DNA of 64,000 bases, taken from Actinomycetota bacterium. GTDB taxonomy: Bacteria > Actinomycetota > Humimicrobiia > Humimicrobiales > Humimicrobiaceae. This document shows, piece by piece, positions 35,410-44,116 of the stretch. The notes under the pieces were generated by a model. The model was given only the letters and a program-made list of their open reading frames with translations. It searched no databases and was not told the DNA's origin. The DNA is taken from contig JAMCQQ010000063.1 in the NCBI GenBank assembly GCA_023379515.1, positions 5,633 through 69,632 on the forward strand, read 5' to 3'. The position numbers and the translations under genes are program-made. The stretch's first letter is position 1. Every line of letters begins with the position of its first letter.

Positions 35410-36570
35410 TTGAATAAGGAAGAACGTTTTTTAAAAACAATTAAAAGGCAAGATATTGATTATTTGCCAAGTCAAATTACTTTTTCTGACAGAACAAGAT
35501 TTGGAAAACTTGCAAAAATCATGAATTTTGATTCCGAAGATGAATTTGAAAACTATCTGCAGAATCATATGAAATTTACCTTTTCTACAACTGACATGCC
35601 TCTTTTTAATAGAAATAATGTTGAATTTATGAAGGAACTGGAAAAAATGGGTTATGCAAAGGTAGATCTTGAAAAGGGAATTGTTTATGACCTGTGGGGA
35701 GTGGGAATAGAAATGTTTTCGGATGGGGTATTTCCCTGCTTTCATCCTTTGCAGGCAGGAGATAAAAAGTTAGTCGAAAAGTTCATGCCTGATAATTTAA
35801 ATAAAGACTTTCTTGCAAATGCTGATGAAGATGCTATCAGGAATTATAAAACACCTGACCCTCATAAGAAAGATAATTTTTATTTTGCAGAAAAAGATAT
35901 TAAAGAATTCTCGGGTGAATATATAGTAGTTCCTTCAGGATATTGTGGGATATATGAGAGGTCATTTTTCCTGATAGGCTTTGAAGAGTTCATGACAAAT
36001 ATTGCGCTAAATCCGGTTCTTATCGGTGATTTCCTTGATAAAATTACTGATTATAAAGTTGAAGTTGCAAAATCCTTCGTTAAAGCAGGTGTTAAAGTCG
36101 GGCACAGTTCTGATGATATGGGAACTCAGCTTGGAACATTATTTTCAAAAAAGACATTCATGGAAATGTTTAAACCGAGAATTGCAAGAGTTTGGAAAGT
36201 ATTTAAGGATGCAGGAATACCAGTGATTTTTCATTCATGCGGAAATATTGTAGACTATATTCCTGATCTGATTGAAATCGGTCTTGATGTTCTTGAACCT
36301 GTTCAGCCTGTCATGGATTTAAAGTATCTGAAAAAAGAATTTGGAAAGCACATATCATTCTTTGGTGGAATAGATACGCAAAACATACTTCCTAAAGGTA
36401 CGCCGGACCAGGTAAAAAAATTAGCATCGGAAACAATAAATATTCTTGGTAAAGGCGGGGGGTATATCATTTCTACTGCACAGGAAATTATGAATGATGT
36501 TCCAATTGAAAATATCAAAGCCTTGCTTGAAACAATAATGAAAGAAAGAGAAAGAGTTCTTTATAAATAA
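35410..36570 (+). CDS. URO-D/MtaA-superfamily protein, cassette C
   Basis: About 386 residues. Carries VIFHSCGNIVDYIPDLIEIGLDVLEPVQPV, the SFFGGIDTQNILPKGTPDQVKK loop and GGGYIISTAQEIMNDVPIENI, all as in the cassette A protein at 11474. TTG start at 35410: GTGAGGT (35398-35404) is spaced for it, and the resulting MNKEERFLKTIKRQDIDYLP matches the family N-terminus, while frames from 35392 add odd residues. It closes cassette C. Its chemistry is unknown; heme-pathway function is unlikely. Confidence 0.78.
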   Translation: MNKEERFLKTIKRQDIDYLPSQITFSDRTRFGKLAKIMNFDSEDEFENYLQNHMKFTFSTTDMPLFNRNNVEFMKELEKMGYAKVDLEKGIVYDLWGVGIEMFSDGVFPCFHPLQAGDKKLVEKFMPDNLNKDFLANADEDAIRNYKTPDPHKKDNFYFAEKDIKEFSGEYIVVPSGYCGIYERSFFLIGFEEFMTNIALNPVLIGDFLDKITDYKVEVAKSFVKAGVKVGHSSDDMGTQLGTLFSKKTFMEMFKPRIARVWKVFKDAGIPVIFHSCGNIVDYIPDLIEIGLDVLEPVQPVMDLKYLKKEFGKHISFFGGIDTQNILPKGTPDQVKKLASETINILGKGGGYIISTAQEIMNDVPIENIKALLETIMKERERVLYK

Positions 36571-36712
36571 ATTAATTTTTAAGTTCTAATTTCAAAATAT
36601 AAAAAAATGTATGCTAATAATGTGATTTTTTTGTTATTGTAAAAATATGTTTATTATTCTTAAAAAGTATAATAATATTTTGAAAGCATTAAGTTTTTCT
36701 TAAGTTTTCCTT

Positions 36713-36743
36713 TTGATAAACAGCAATGAAAAATATATATAAT
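36713..36743 (+). promoter_or_regulatory. Probable promoter of recR
   Basis: TTGATA at 36713-36718, TATATA at 36736 (17-bp spacer) overlapping TATAAT at 36738-36743, 35 bp before the recR ATG. A private promoter fits recR standing apart from dnaX-ybaB. Confidence 0.45.
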
Positions 36744-36777
36744 AGAACAAATTAGTAAATTATTTTTATAATACATT

Positions 36778-37377
36778 ATGATAGCACAAATCAGGAGCCT
36801 GGAAATTTTAATAAATGAATTTAGAAAACTTCCGGGTATAGGTCCCAAGTCTGCAAGAAGAATTGCATTTTTTTTATTAAAGCAGTCGGAAAAGGATATA
36901 TCAGATTTTGCAAACTCACTTATTGAAATGAAACAGAAAGTAAGATTCTGCAAAAATTGCTATAACTTGTCTGAAGAGGAAATATGCCTCATCTGCAAGG
37001 ATGAAAGCAGAAGCAAAGATCTGATATGCATCGTTGAAAAGGCAAGTGATGTTCCTGTTATTGAAGGAGCTGGAGAATATAAAGGGCTATATCATGTTCT
37101 TGGAGGATTGCTTTCACCTATTGAAAATATAGGACCGGATGAATTAAAAATACCTCAACTAGTCGACAGAATTAATAAGTTAAATGTATCTGAAGTTATT
37201 TTAGCATTAAATCCCACAGTAGAGGGTGACAGTACTGCAACTTATATAAGCAGGATTTTAAAACCCTCAGGTACTAAAGTTACAAAACTGGCAAGCGGAC
37301 TTCCTGTGGGGGGAGATATTGAATATGCAGATCAAATCACCATAGGAAGAGCTATTTCAGGTAGAAGGGAAATATAA
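36778..37377 (+). CDS. recR: Recombination mediator protein RecR
   Basis: A 199-residue protein with the full RecR pattern: N-terminal HhH (LPGIGPKSARRIAFFLL, ~residues 17-33), four-cysteine zinc motif CKNCYNLSEEEICLIC, Toprim domain beginning LICIVEKASDVPVIE, and the Walker-like C-terminal region LASGLPVGGDIEYADQITIGRAISGRRE. With RecF/RecO it loads RecA at gaps. It usually follows dnaX-ybaB directly. Here it lies 28.2 kb from ybaB and is bordered by a nifJ fragment on the other side. Confidence 0.95.
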   Translation: MIAQIRSLEILINEFRKLPGIGPKSARRIAFFLLKQSEKDISDFANSLIEMKQKVRFCKNCYNLSEEEICLICKDESRSKDLICIVEKASDVPVIEGAGEYKGLYHVLGGLLSPIENIGPDELKIPQLVDRINKLNVSEVILALNPTVEGDSTATYISRILKPSGTKVTKLASGLPVGGDIEYADQITIGRAISGRREI

Positions 37378-37378
37378 A

Positions 37379-37454
37379 TTAAGACTGGGCCATCTTTTTA
37401 TAATTCTCATATTTTTCTTTTGCTTCCTTTTCTGCTTTATTGAATAAATCATCA
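37379..37454 (-). pseudogene. 3'-terminal fragment of nifJ (pyruvate:ferredoxin oxidoreductase)
   Basis: Positions 37388-37454 repeat 46285-46351 with a single mismatch, 67 bp. The reverse strand reads [22 protein letters not shown], then QS and a stop, against MAEA and a stop in the intact gene. Homology stops abruptly at 37454, and the rest of the gene is absent here. Same orientation as the intact nifJ at 46276-49794. It looks like a scar left when cassette D became inserted between recR and nifJ, or the remnant of a second nifJ. Confidence 0.85.
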
Positions 37455-37514
37455 CACTCGAAGTTATTAAAAGTGTCAGCGATTATAAGTATGTGTGATA
37501 ATCAATAATTTTTT

Positions 37515-37543
37515 TTGACATTGGCATCAGTATATGCTTTAAT
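37515..37543 (+). promoter_or_regulatory. Promoter of cassette D
   Basis: TTGACA at 37515-37520 and TTTAAT at 37538-37543, 17-bp spacer. It directly precedes the palindromic operator. Confidence 0.65.
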
Positions 37544-37545
37544 AT

Positions 37546-37579
37546 ATAATAGAAACGTTTCGAGAAACGTTTCTATTAT
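37546..37579. promoter_or_regulatory. LacI-family operator, 34-bp palindrome with two GAAACGTTTC cores
   Basis: Arms ATAATAGAAACGTTTC and GAAACGTTTCTATTAT are exact reverse complements around a central GA. Each arm also contains the self-complementary decamer GAAACGTTTC with the central CG typical of LacI/CcpA sites. It lies immediately downstream of the -10 box, so binding would block transcription. The LacI-type gene at the end of the same cassette (45117) is the natural ligand. 37580-37795 is a leader without further visible signals. Confidence 0.75.
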
Positions 37580-37795
37580 AAAAAGATAAGGGGAAATTGA
37601 AGCCATTATCTGATTTTTATAATTTGTTCTCAATATATGAATCTAAAAATCAGCATCTTTATATTTGATTGAAAAAGCAAAGGTAAGGATAATTGATAAA
37701 TTAGTAAAATCTGTCACTAAATAGCCCACTTCTATAAAAGTAGCAGTGGATTAATGCATCTATATTCATTAAGTTAATTCAAAACCGGAGGTCAA

Positions 37796-38149
37796 ATGAG
37801 CCAAAAAAGGTATTGCATAGTATTGGAAATAAAGGAAGAGTTTGTAGATAAGTATAAGAATATACATATTAATGCATGGCCGGAACTTCTTAGAGCAGAA
37901 CAAGAATGTGGCATTACTAATGAGCTTATATGGATCTACAAGAATTTGGCAATAGTTTATATCGAATGTAATGACCTTAAAGAAACATTTAAAAAGATTG
38001 CTTTAAATGAAGTAGAAATGAAGTGGGATAAAACAGTATCACCATGGTTCAAAAATGTTGAGATTTTAGAGGACTCAAATAAAATTCCGGTTCTGGAAAA
38101 GATTTTTGATTTAAACCAGCAGCTTGAAGGAAGCTTTGATCAGTATTGA
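37796..38149 (+). CDS. L-rhamnose mutarotase-family protein
   Basis: A 117-residue protein: KRYCIVLEIKEEFVDKYKNIHINAWPELLRAEQECGITNELIWIYKNLAIVYIEC, with the EYxxxH..WPE arrangement (KYKNIHINAWPE) of the RhaM/DUF718 dimeric alpha+beta barrel. The family interconverts alpha and beta anomers of 6-deoxyhexoses before isomerisation. CCGGAGGT precedes the ATG. It is the first gene of cassette D and is followed by a TIM-barrel isomerase, which supports a rhamnose- or fucose-like substrate. Confidence 0.78.
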   Translation: MSQKRYCIVLEIKEEFVDKYKNIHINAWPELLRAEQECGITNELIWIYKNLAIVYIECNDLKETFKKIALNEVEMKWDKTVSPWFKNVEILEDSNKIPVLEKIFDLNQQLEGSFDQY

Positions 38150-38180
38150 TGTTAAAAAAATTTTTTTGAAGGGAGAAAAA

Positions 38181-39161
38181 TTGAAGTTTAAATTAAGTGC
38201 CGGCTTATGGTGTCTTGGAAATTTTTCGGAAAGATATGTTCCTTCAGGTTATTATGAGGAATTATCCCTTGAAAAACAGCTTGAAATTATGTCGGAGGCA
38301 GAAGGTTTGGATGGTCTGGGAATAATTTATCCTACATCACCTCTTCCAGATAATCCGGACATGTTAGTAAAAAAATTATCTGATTTTAATCTACAAGTTG
38401 CGGATATATCTGTAGACAACTATACAGACAGAAAATGGAAAAATGGTGCATTTTGTACAAATGAGAAAAATATCAGGAAAGAAAGTATTAAGCTTTGCAA
38501 GGAAGCAATAGATTTTGCGGCTGAAATACCAGGATCAAAAGTAATGCTTTGGCCCGCACATGATGGTTTTGATTATCCTTTTCAGGTAAGCTATGAAGAT
38601 GGTTGGAAAAATGTTGTAGAAAGCTACAGGGAGCTTTGTGATTACAATCATGAAGTTACTCTTGCCATAGAATATAAGTCAAAGGACCCGAGGCAGAGGC
38701 AATATATAAGCAATTTGGGTAAAATGCTTATGCTTATAAATGATGTAGGCATGGATAATTTTACAGGCTGTATAGACAGCGGACATGCTCTAATGTGCCA
38801 GGAAAGTCTTGCCGAAACAGTAATACTTTTACATGTACATAATAAACTGGGAATAGTTCATTTAAACGATAATTATCGTGATGCTGACCCTGATCTTATA
38901 TTTGGCACGATTGCTTTCTGGGATAATCTTGAAATGTATTATTATTTGAAAAAAATAAATTTCGGCGGTTGGCATGAAATTGACATTGTGTCTCCCAGAG
39001 ATGACAGGGGAAAATCTATAAAGCTTGCGGTTAAACTTGCAAGAAAATATGAAAAGCTTGCTGAAAAATTAATCGTTCACTTAAAAGAAATAGATACAAA
39101 TCTGAAAGAATACAGGTTTGCAAACAATATGAATTTAATAACTGATATTCTTTTTGATTAA
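38181..39161 (+). CDS. TIM-barrel sugar isomerase/epimerase (xylose-isomerase-like)
   Basis: About 326 residues. LSAGLWCLGNFSERYVPSGY at the start, VMLWPAHDGFDYPF, VTLAIEYKSKDPRQRQ, CIDSGHALMCQES and GGWHEIDIVSPRDD provide the Glu/Asp/His metal residues of the AP-endonuclease-2/xylose-isomerase fold. A longer frame opens at ATG 38124 inside the previous gene. I prefer TTG 38181, which has AAGGGAG at 38169-38175 and gives a clean family N-terminus. Probably isomerises the sugar handled by the mutarotase. Confidence 0.8.
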   Translation: MKFKLSAGLWCLGNFSERYVPSGYYEELSLEKQLEIMSEAEGLDGLGIIYPTSPLPDNPDMLVKKLSDFNLQVADISVDNYTDRKWKNGAFCTNEKNIRKESIKLCKEAIDFAAEIPGSKVMLWPAHDGFDYPFQVSYEDGWKNVVESYRELCDYNHEVTLAIEYKSKDPRQRQYISNLGKMLMLINDVGMDNFTGCIDSGHALMCQESLAETVILLHVHNKLGIVHLNDNYRDADPDLIFGTIAFWDNLEMYYYLKKINFGGWHEIDIVSPRDDRGKSIKLAVKLARKYEKLAEKLIVHLKEIDTNLKEYRFANNMNLITDILFD

Positions 39162-39181
39162 GAAATTGTTTAAGGAGCTAA

Positions 39182-40294
39182 ATGAAAAATAGTTTGAGTC
39201 CAAAAGAAAGAGTTGAAGCTGTTTTGAAGGATCAGCCTATCGATAAAACCCCTTTTACCGTATACGGAACTTTTTGGGGTGGAGCAAGTATTGAAAATCC
39301 TGTTATGCCTTTTGGCAGATATTTTCCGCAGTGTACAATAGAAAGGCAGCTTAGAAATAGAGGATTATGCATTGTTGATCTTACTTACTGGGGATATACA
39401 ACCAAAAGACAATCCACAAAGATTGTTTCTACAGTTTATGAGGAAAATGAAAGATTTATGGTTAGAACCGATTATAAAACACCTTTTGGAGATCTTAACA
39501 CCATAAAAGAAGTTTCAAATTATACGGTTTGGAATCATAAGAAAATGTTTGAAAATAAAGAGGATTATAAGAAAATTCTTTTTCTTTTAAATGATTTAGA
39601 AATCTTACCAGACAATGAAACCGGGTTAAAAATGTTAAAAACTTTGGGAGAAGATGTAATTTTAAGGGGAGATTTCGGTTTTGAACCACTTCAGGAACTG
39701 ATTTCCGGTGATTATTTTACCACCGAGGAATTTTGTATTCAGTGGATGGATAACAGGGACGAAATATTGAAGCTTTATGATGCAATAGTGAGGACCAGAA
39801 GAGATACCTATGAAATTGTTGCTCAAAGCCCTGTAGATTTCATATGTTATGGTGGAAATGTAACCCCCCAGATAATAAGTCCGGAAAACTTTAAAAAATA
39901 TTATATACCTCATTACGAGGAAGCTGCCGAAGTTATGCATAAAAAGGGAAAATTTCTGGCATGCCATTTTGATGCTAATATGAGGATTTTAAAAGATATG
40001 ATTGCAGAAACTCCGCTTGATATTATTGAAGCTTTCACGCCATTTCCGGATACAGACATGACTTTAAAAGAAGCAAAACTTGCCTGGCCAAATAAAGTTT
40101 TATGGATAAATTTTCCGTCATCCCTGCATCTTGCCAGTGAAGAAACTATTTTTGAAGCAACCGGGAAAATAATTGATGAATCCAAATCGGAGAAACTGAT
40201 TCTAGGAATAACAGAAGATGTTCCTGAGGACAAATGGCAAAGGAATTATCAGGTTATCATGGATGCGATAGATAAGAAGTCTGGAATAAGGTAA
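39182..40294 (+). CDS. URO-D-superfamily-like protein, divergent, cassette D
   Basis: A 370-residue protein. N-terminus SPKERVEAVLKDQPIDKTPF and overall layout (VDFICYGGNVTPQIISPENFKKYYIPHYEEAAEVMHKKGKFLACHFDANMRILKDMIAETPLDIIEAFTPFP) follow the URO-D fold. The HSCG metal motif of the relatives at 11474 and 35410 is replaced by CHFDAN, so a different metal site or none. Function unknown. GGAG precedes the ATG. It sits between the isomerase and the binding-protein gene. Confidence 0.7.
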   Translation: MKNSLSPKERVEAVLKDQPIDKTPFTVYGTFWGGASIENPVMPFGRYFPQCTIERQLRNRGLCIVDLTYWGYTTKRQSTKIVSTVYEENERFMVRTDYKTPFGDLNTIKEVSNYTVWNHKKMFENKEDYKKILFLLNDLEILPDNETGLKMLKTLGEDVILRGDFGFEPLQELISGDYFTTEEFCIQWMDNRDEILKLYDAIVRTRRDTYEIVAQSPVDFICYGGNVTPQIISPENFKKYYIPHYEEAAEVMHKKGKFLACHFDANMRILKDMIAETPLDIIEAFTPFPDTDMTLKEAKLAWPNKVLWINFPSSLHLASEETIFEATGKIIDESKSEKLILGITEDVPEDKWQRNYQVIMDAIDKKSGIR

Positions 40295-40320
40295 TTGATT
40301 TGTTGATACTTTTAAAGAAA

Positions 40321-40329
40321 AGAGGTGAG
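40321..40329 (+). promoter_or_regulatory. Extra Shine-Dalgarno sequence in the leader of the cassette D binding protein
   Basis: AGAGGTGAG about 60 bases before the ATG at 40388, which has its own AAGGAGGAG. The frame it could open lacks a sensible signal peptide start. Confidence 0.35.
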
Positions 40330-40387
40330 TAAAAAAACAATAATATTTATATCAATAAAATTATTAATTTTATTAAGGAGGAGAAAA

Positions 40388-41512
40388 ATGAGACCAAAAA
40401 TAGTAAAGTTATTATTAATTATTGCAGTGTGTATGGCAATGGTAGCTTCTATAGCTTTATTTAGCTGCAAAAAGATCACTACCACTGAAACTACGGTTAC
40501 AGCAACTACAGTCACAGAGACTACAGCAGCCCAAACTACTTCTGCTGAAACCACTGCTGCAGCCCAGTCATATAAAATAGGTATCACTCTCTGGACAACA
40601 GCAGATACATTTACCGTTCAAATGGGTGATGGCTGGACCAAGGCAATCAAAGATGCCGGTTCCACGTCAGTGACACTTAACAATGAAGGCGGCAAGGAAG
40701 TGGATAATACCCGAAATCTTATTTCTCAAGGTGTGGATGCTGCAGTGATGTGCTACTGGGATCCAAATCTGGCAAAGACATCGATTGATTTATTAAAAGA
40801 AAAAAATATTCCAATTTTTTCAATAGATATCCCTATGCCAGGTACAGTGTTTCTTGGAGTAAATAATTATGATGTTGGAACCAAAGCCGGTAGTTTTTTA
40901 GCAGATTGGGTTACCAAAAACTGGGATGGCAAAGTTGATCTTGTAATTGATATAAACTCTCCCACAGAAGGTCCAATTGTTGCACAAAGATTTCAAGGGC
41001 AGGAAGATGGTTTCTTCAAAAAAATTACTTCTTATTCAGTGGATAAGGTTGAGAGACAGGACGGCGGCGGTTGGGCTGACGGGGCATTAAAAGCAATAAG
41101 ACCACTTCTTGCAAAACATCCTGATGCAAAAAATATTGTAGTTTTTGTTGAAAATGATCCTTGCGCACAAGCAATAATGACTGCACTTCAGGAAGCAGGT
41201 AAATCTGAAAATGCGGTATTAATGACACTGGGTATGCCAAAAGATGCATTGCACCTTGTTAGTGATAATAAAATGCCCATTATAGGTGGCGTAGCATTCT
41301 TTCCGGATAAATATGGAGAACAGGGGATTAAACAATTGCTTGAGATTACAAAGTTAGTTAAAAGTGGTACTTCGCTTGAAGAAGCTTATAAGCAATTTAT
41401 TACTGATACAATAAGTAATCCTGAAACTAAAGAGATGCTTTCTCCGGCTATTTACGTAAAAACTGAAATAATTACAGCTGAAAATTTCAAGGAATTTTTT
41501 CCTAATCAATAA
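40388..41512 (+). CDS. Sugar ABC transporter substrate-binding lipoprotein, cassette D
   Basis: About 374 residues. Signal peptide with the lipobox cysteine in ALFSCKK, a Thr/Glu/Ala linker, then an RbsB-like domain (YKIGITLWTTADTFTVQMGDGWTKAIKDAG). A frame from 40325 would place 21 residues, several charged, in front of the signal peptide. ATG 40388, preceded by AAGGAGGAG, is the real start. Only distantly similar to the cassette B and C binding proteins. Followed by a hairpin, then the ATPase. Confidence 0.88.
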   Translation: MRPKIVKLLLIIAVCMAMVASIALFSCKKITTTETTVTATTVTETTAAQTTSAETTAAAQSYKIGITLWTTADTFTVQMGDGWTKAIKDAGSTSVTLNNEGGKEVDNTRNLISQGVDAAVMCYWDPNLAKTSIDLLKEKNIPIFSIDIPMPGTVFLGVNNYDVGTKAGSFLADWVTKNWDGKVDLVIDINSPTEGPIVAQRFQGQEDGFFKKITSYSVDKVERQDGGGWADGALKAIRPLLAKHPDAKNIVVFVENDPCAQAIMTALQEAGKSENAVLMTLGMPKDALHLVSDNKMPIIGGVAFFPDKYGEQGIKQLLEITKLVKSGTSLEEAYKQFITDTISNPETKEMLSPAIYVKTEIITAENFKEFFPNQ

Positions 41513-41530
41513 GTAATAGATTAAAAAATT

Positions 41531-41564
41531 TTAAGGGGTTATGTTATTTACCTTAACCCCTTAA
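41531..41564 (+). terminator. Hairpin between binding protein and ATPase (cassette D)
   Basis: TTAAGGGGTTA pairs with TAACCCCTTAA (11 bp, 12-nt loop), followed by a short T-rich stretch. As in cassette A it lies just behind the binding-protein stop. Confidence 0.6.
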
Positions 41565-41634
41565 TAAATTTGTAATTAAATAAGCATTAAGCAATAGCTA
41601 AATAGAATAGAAATTAAATGTTGAGGTAAAATTA

Positions 41635-43140
41635 ATGGAGAAAATACTTTTACTTGATAAAATTATAAAGGATTTTCCTGGAGTAAGAGCACTTGATAAT
41701 GTAGATTTTGATTTAAAAAAAGGTGAAGTTCATGCACTTCTTGGCGAAAATGGAGCTGGAAAATCTACACTAATCAAGATAATTATGGGTGTTTACAGGT
41801 TGAATAGCGGTTCAGTATTTCTGAATGGCAGATTTGTGGATATAAATGATACAAAAGTTGCAAAATCACTTGGAATAGATGCTATTTATCAGGAGCAAAA
41901 CCTGTGTCCCGAGCTGACTGTTGCAGAAAATATTTTTATAAACAGACTTCCAAAAAAAAGAATAATTCCAATAATTGATTGGCCAAAACTCATGAGTGAT
42001 GCACAAAAACTTTTGGACGAATGGAATGTAAACTTCAAGGCTGGCGATATTGTTGGTAACTTAAATGTATCTCAGAGTCAGATTATAGAAATAATCAAAG
42101 TTTTTGTTGAAAAAGATTTGAAAATTTTAATACTAGATGAACCAACTGCAGCTTTGATTGAAGAGGAAATTGAAAAATTATTTAACACTATAAGAAAATT
42201 AAAATCTAAAGGAATTTCTATCATATACATTTCACATAGGCTTGATGAAGTATTTTTAATTAGTGATAGGATAACAGTACTTCGTGATGGTAAAAATGTT
42301 GGGACATTGACAACAAAGGAAGCTACAAAAAAGGAACTGATAAAACTCATGATTGGTAGAGAATTGTCTGATATGTATCCTAAAAAGAAAATAGAGAAAA
42401 AGGAAGTAATACTGCAGGTAAAAAATCTTTCCAGCGGACGAAATTTCAAAGATATTAGTTTTAATCTTCAAAAAGGTGAAATACTTGGCATTTATGGTTT
42501 GCTTGGCTCTGGTAAATCAGAGATAGGAAAAAGTCTTTTTGGCAGATCCAGAACAGATAGCGGTCAAATATTTATATCCGGATGTAATATAAAAATTACA
42601 AACACATCTGATGCGATTTCCCATAAAATTGGCTTTGTTCCGGCAGATAGGAAAAGAAATGGAATTATAGAAATATTAAATGTTAAACAAAATTTAACCA
42701 TTGCAAATATAAAAGCTTTGGGTAAAAACGGTTTTATAAATAAAAAAGTTGAAGATGAAAGATCACTGAAGTGGATTAAAGCATTAAACATAAAGACACC
42801 TTCACTGACTACCAGGATTGCAAGCCTTTCCGGCGGTAATCAGCAGAAAGTAGTTATAGGGCGATGGCTTGATTCAGAATCCAAAATTCTTATTCTAAAT
42901 GAACCTACGCATGGCGTAGATGTTGGTGCAAAAGTTGAAATATATAATATAATTGAAGATTTTTGTAGCAGGGGTATTGCAGTTCTTATAATATCCTCGG
43001 AAATTCCTGAACTTATAGCAATTTGCGATAGAGTACTTATTGTTTATAAAGGCAAAATAAATGGAGAACTGGAAGGGAAAAATATAAATCAGGAAAATAT
43101 TTTAAAACTTGCAATGAGCGGGGTAAAAGATGAAGAATAA
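41635..43140 (+). CDS. Ribose-type ABC transporter ATP-binding protein, cassette D
   Basis: A 501-residue tandem ATPase. Domain 1: GENGAGKST, LNVSQSQIIEIIKVF, ILDEPTAAL. Domain 2: GLLGSGKSEIG (better preserved Walker A than in the A and B ATPases), LSGGNQQKVVIGRWL, LNEPTHGVDVG. GAGGT precedes the ATG. It overlaps the first permease by 11 bp. Confidence 0.9.
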   Translation: MEKILLLDKIIKDFPGVRALDNVDFDLKKGEVHALLGENGAGKSTLIKIIMGVYRLNSGSVFLNGRFVDINDTKVAKSLGIDAIYQEQNLCPELTVAENIFINRLPKKRIIPIIDWPKLMSDAQKLLDEWNVNFKAGDIVGNLNVSQSQIIEIIKVFVEKDLKILILDEPTAALIEEEIEKLFNTIRKLKSKGISIIYISHRLDEVFLISDRITVLRDGKNVGTLTTKEATKKELIKLMIGRELSDMYPKKKIEKKEVILQVKNLSSGRNFKDISFNLQKGEILGIYGLLGSGKSEIGKSLFGRSRTDSGQIFISGCNIKITNTSDAISHKIGFVPADRKRNGIIEILNVKQNLTIANIKALGKNGFINKKVEDERSLKWIKALNIKTPSLTTRIASLSGGNQQKVVIGRWLDSESKILILNEPTHGVDVGAKVEIYNIIEDFCSRGIAVLIISSEIPELIAICDRVLIVYKGKINGELEGKNINQENILKLAMSGVKDEE

Positions 43141-44074
43141 AAAAAATTTTAGTTTTGAAAACATTGGACTTCTTACCATACTTGTTGCACTTTTTATAGT
43201 TTTCTGGTCACTCTATCATCCATTTATAGCCAGGATAAATATAATAAATATCTTACTGTCTGTTGCACTTATTGGGATAATAAGCGTACCCTGGACTATG
43301 CTGTGTATAAGCGGAGGTCTTGATATATCTGTAGGATCGGCAATGGGATTTATCGCAGTAATTATTACGTTAGTTTATAACAAAGGTGTAAATTTAGTAT
43401 TGTCTATCTTTATTGGACTTATAATTGCAGCCATAGTTGGTTTAATAAACGGGCTGCTTATAACCAAAATAGGAATAAATTCAATAATTACAACTCTTGG
43501 TATGTTATCAATTCTTCGCGGCGCAGCTTTTATAATTGCCGGTGGACAGGGACTCCCGATAAGTAATGAAAAGTTCAGGTATATCGGTATGGGAAGGATT
43601 TGGATTTTTCCAATACCAGTGGTTATTTTTATAATTTTTTTTGTTGCCGGTTATTTTGTATTAAAATATACTGCTTACGGAAGGAATATTTATGTTTCAG
43701 GAGGAAATGAGAGAGCTGCAACAATTTCAGGTATTAATGTAGTCTGGATTAGAATTTCTTTATATATGCTAACCACAATGGGTGCAGGACTTGCAGGTCT
43801 TATATTGGTTTCTCAGCTTGGTCAGACCTGGCCTAAGACAGGCACCGGCTATGAATTTGCAGTAATAACTGCAGTAGTTCTTGGTGGTGTAAGCCTGGCA
43901 GGCGGAAAGGGTAGAATATCCGGTGCATTGCTCGGTGTTCTGATAATTGGAACTTTAAGTTATGGTCTTGAAATTACTGGGGTACACAGCTTTTATATTA
44001 CTATTGCTCAAGGCACCATACTTCTTATTGCAGTAATGGTTGACCAGTTAAGATTGCGTAGAATCGTTACTTAA
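43130..44074 (+). CDS. Ribose-type ABC transporter permease 1, cassette D
   Basis: A 314-residue membrane protein: CISGGLDISVGSAMGF, the central GRNIYVSGGNERAATISGINVVWIR, and AVVLGGVSLAGGKGRISGALLGVLIIGTL. Begins inside the ATPase end and is followed by a second permease 42 bp on. The two are clearly related but different, so the membrane channel is probably a heterodimer. Confidence 0.88.
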   Translation: MKNKKNFSFENIGLLTILVALFIVFWSLYHPFIARINIINILLSVALIGIISVPWTMLCISGGLDISVGSAMGFIAVIITLVYNKGVNLVLSIFIGLIIAAIVGLINGLLITKIGINSIITTLGMLSILRGAAFIIAGGQGLPISNEKFRYIGMGRIWIFPIPVVIFIIFFVAGYFVLKYTAYGRNIYVSGGNERAATISGINVVWIRISLYMLTTMGAGLAGLILVSQLGQTWPKTGTGYEFAVITAVVLGGVSLAGGKGRISGALLGVLIIGTLSYGLEITGVHSFYITIAQGTILLIAVMVDQLRLRRIVT

Positions 44075-44116
44075 AATAATTTATATTATAAATTTTAAAT
44101 AATACGTGGAGAAAAT

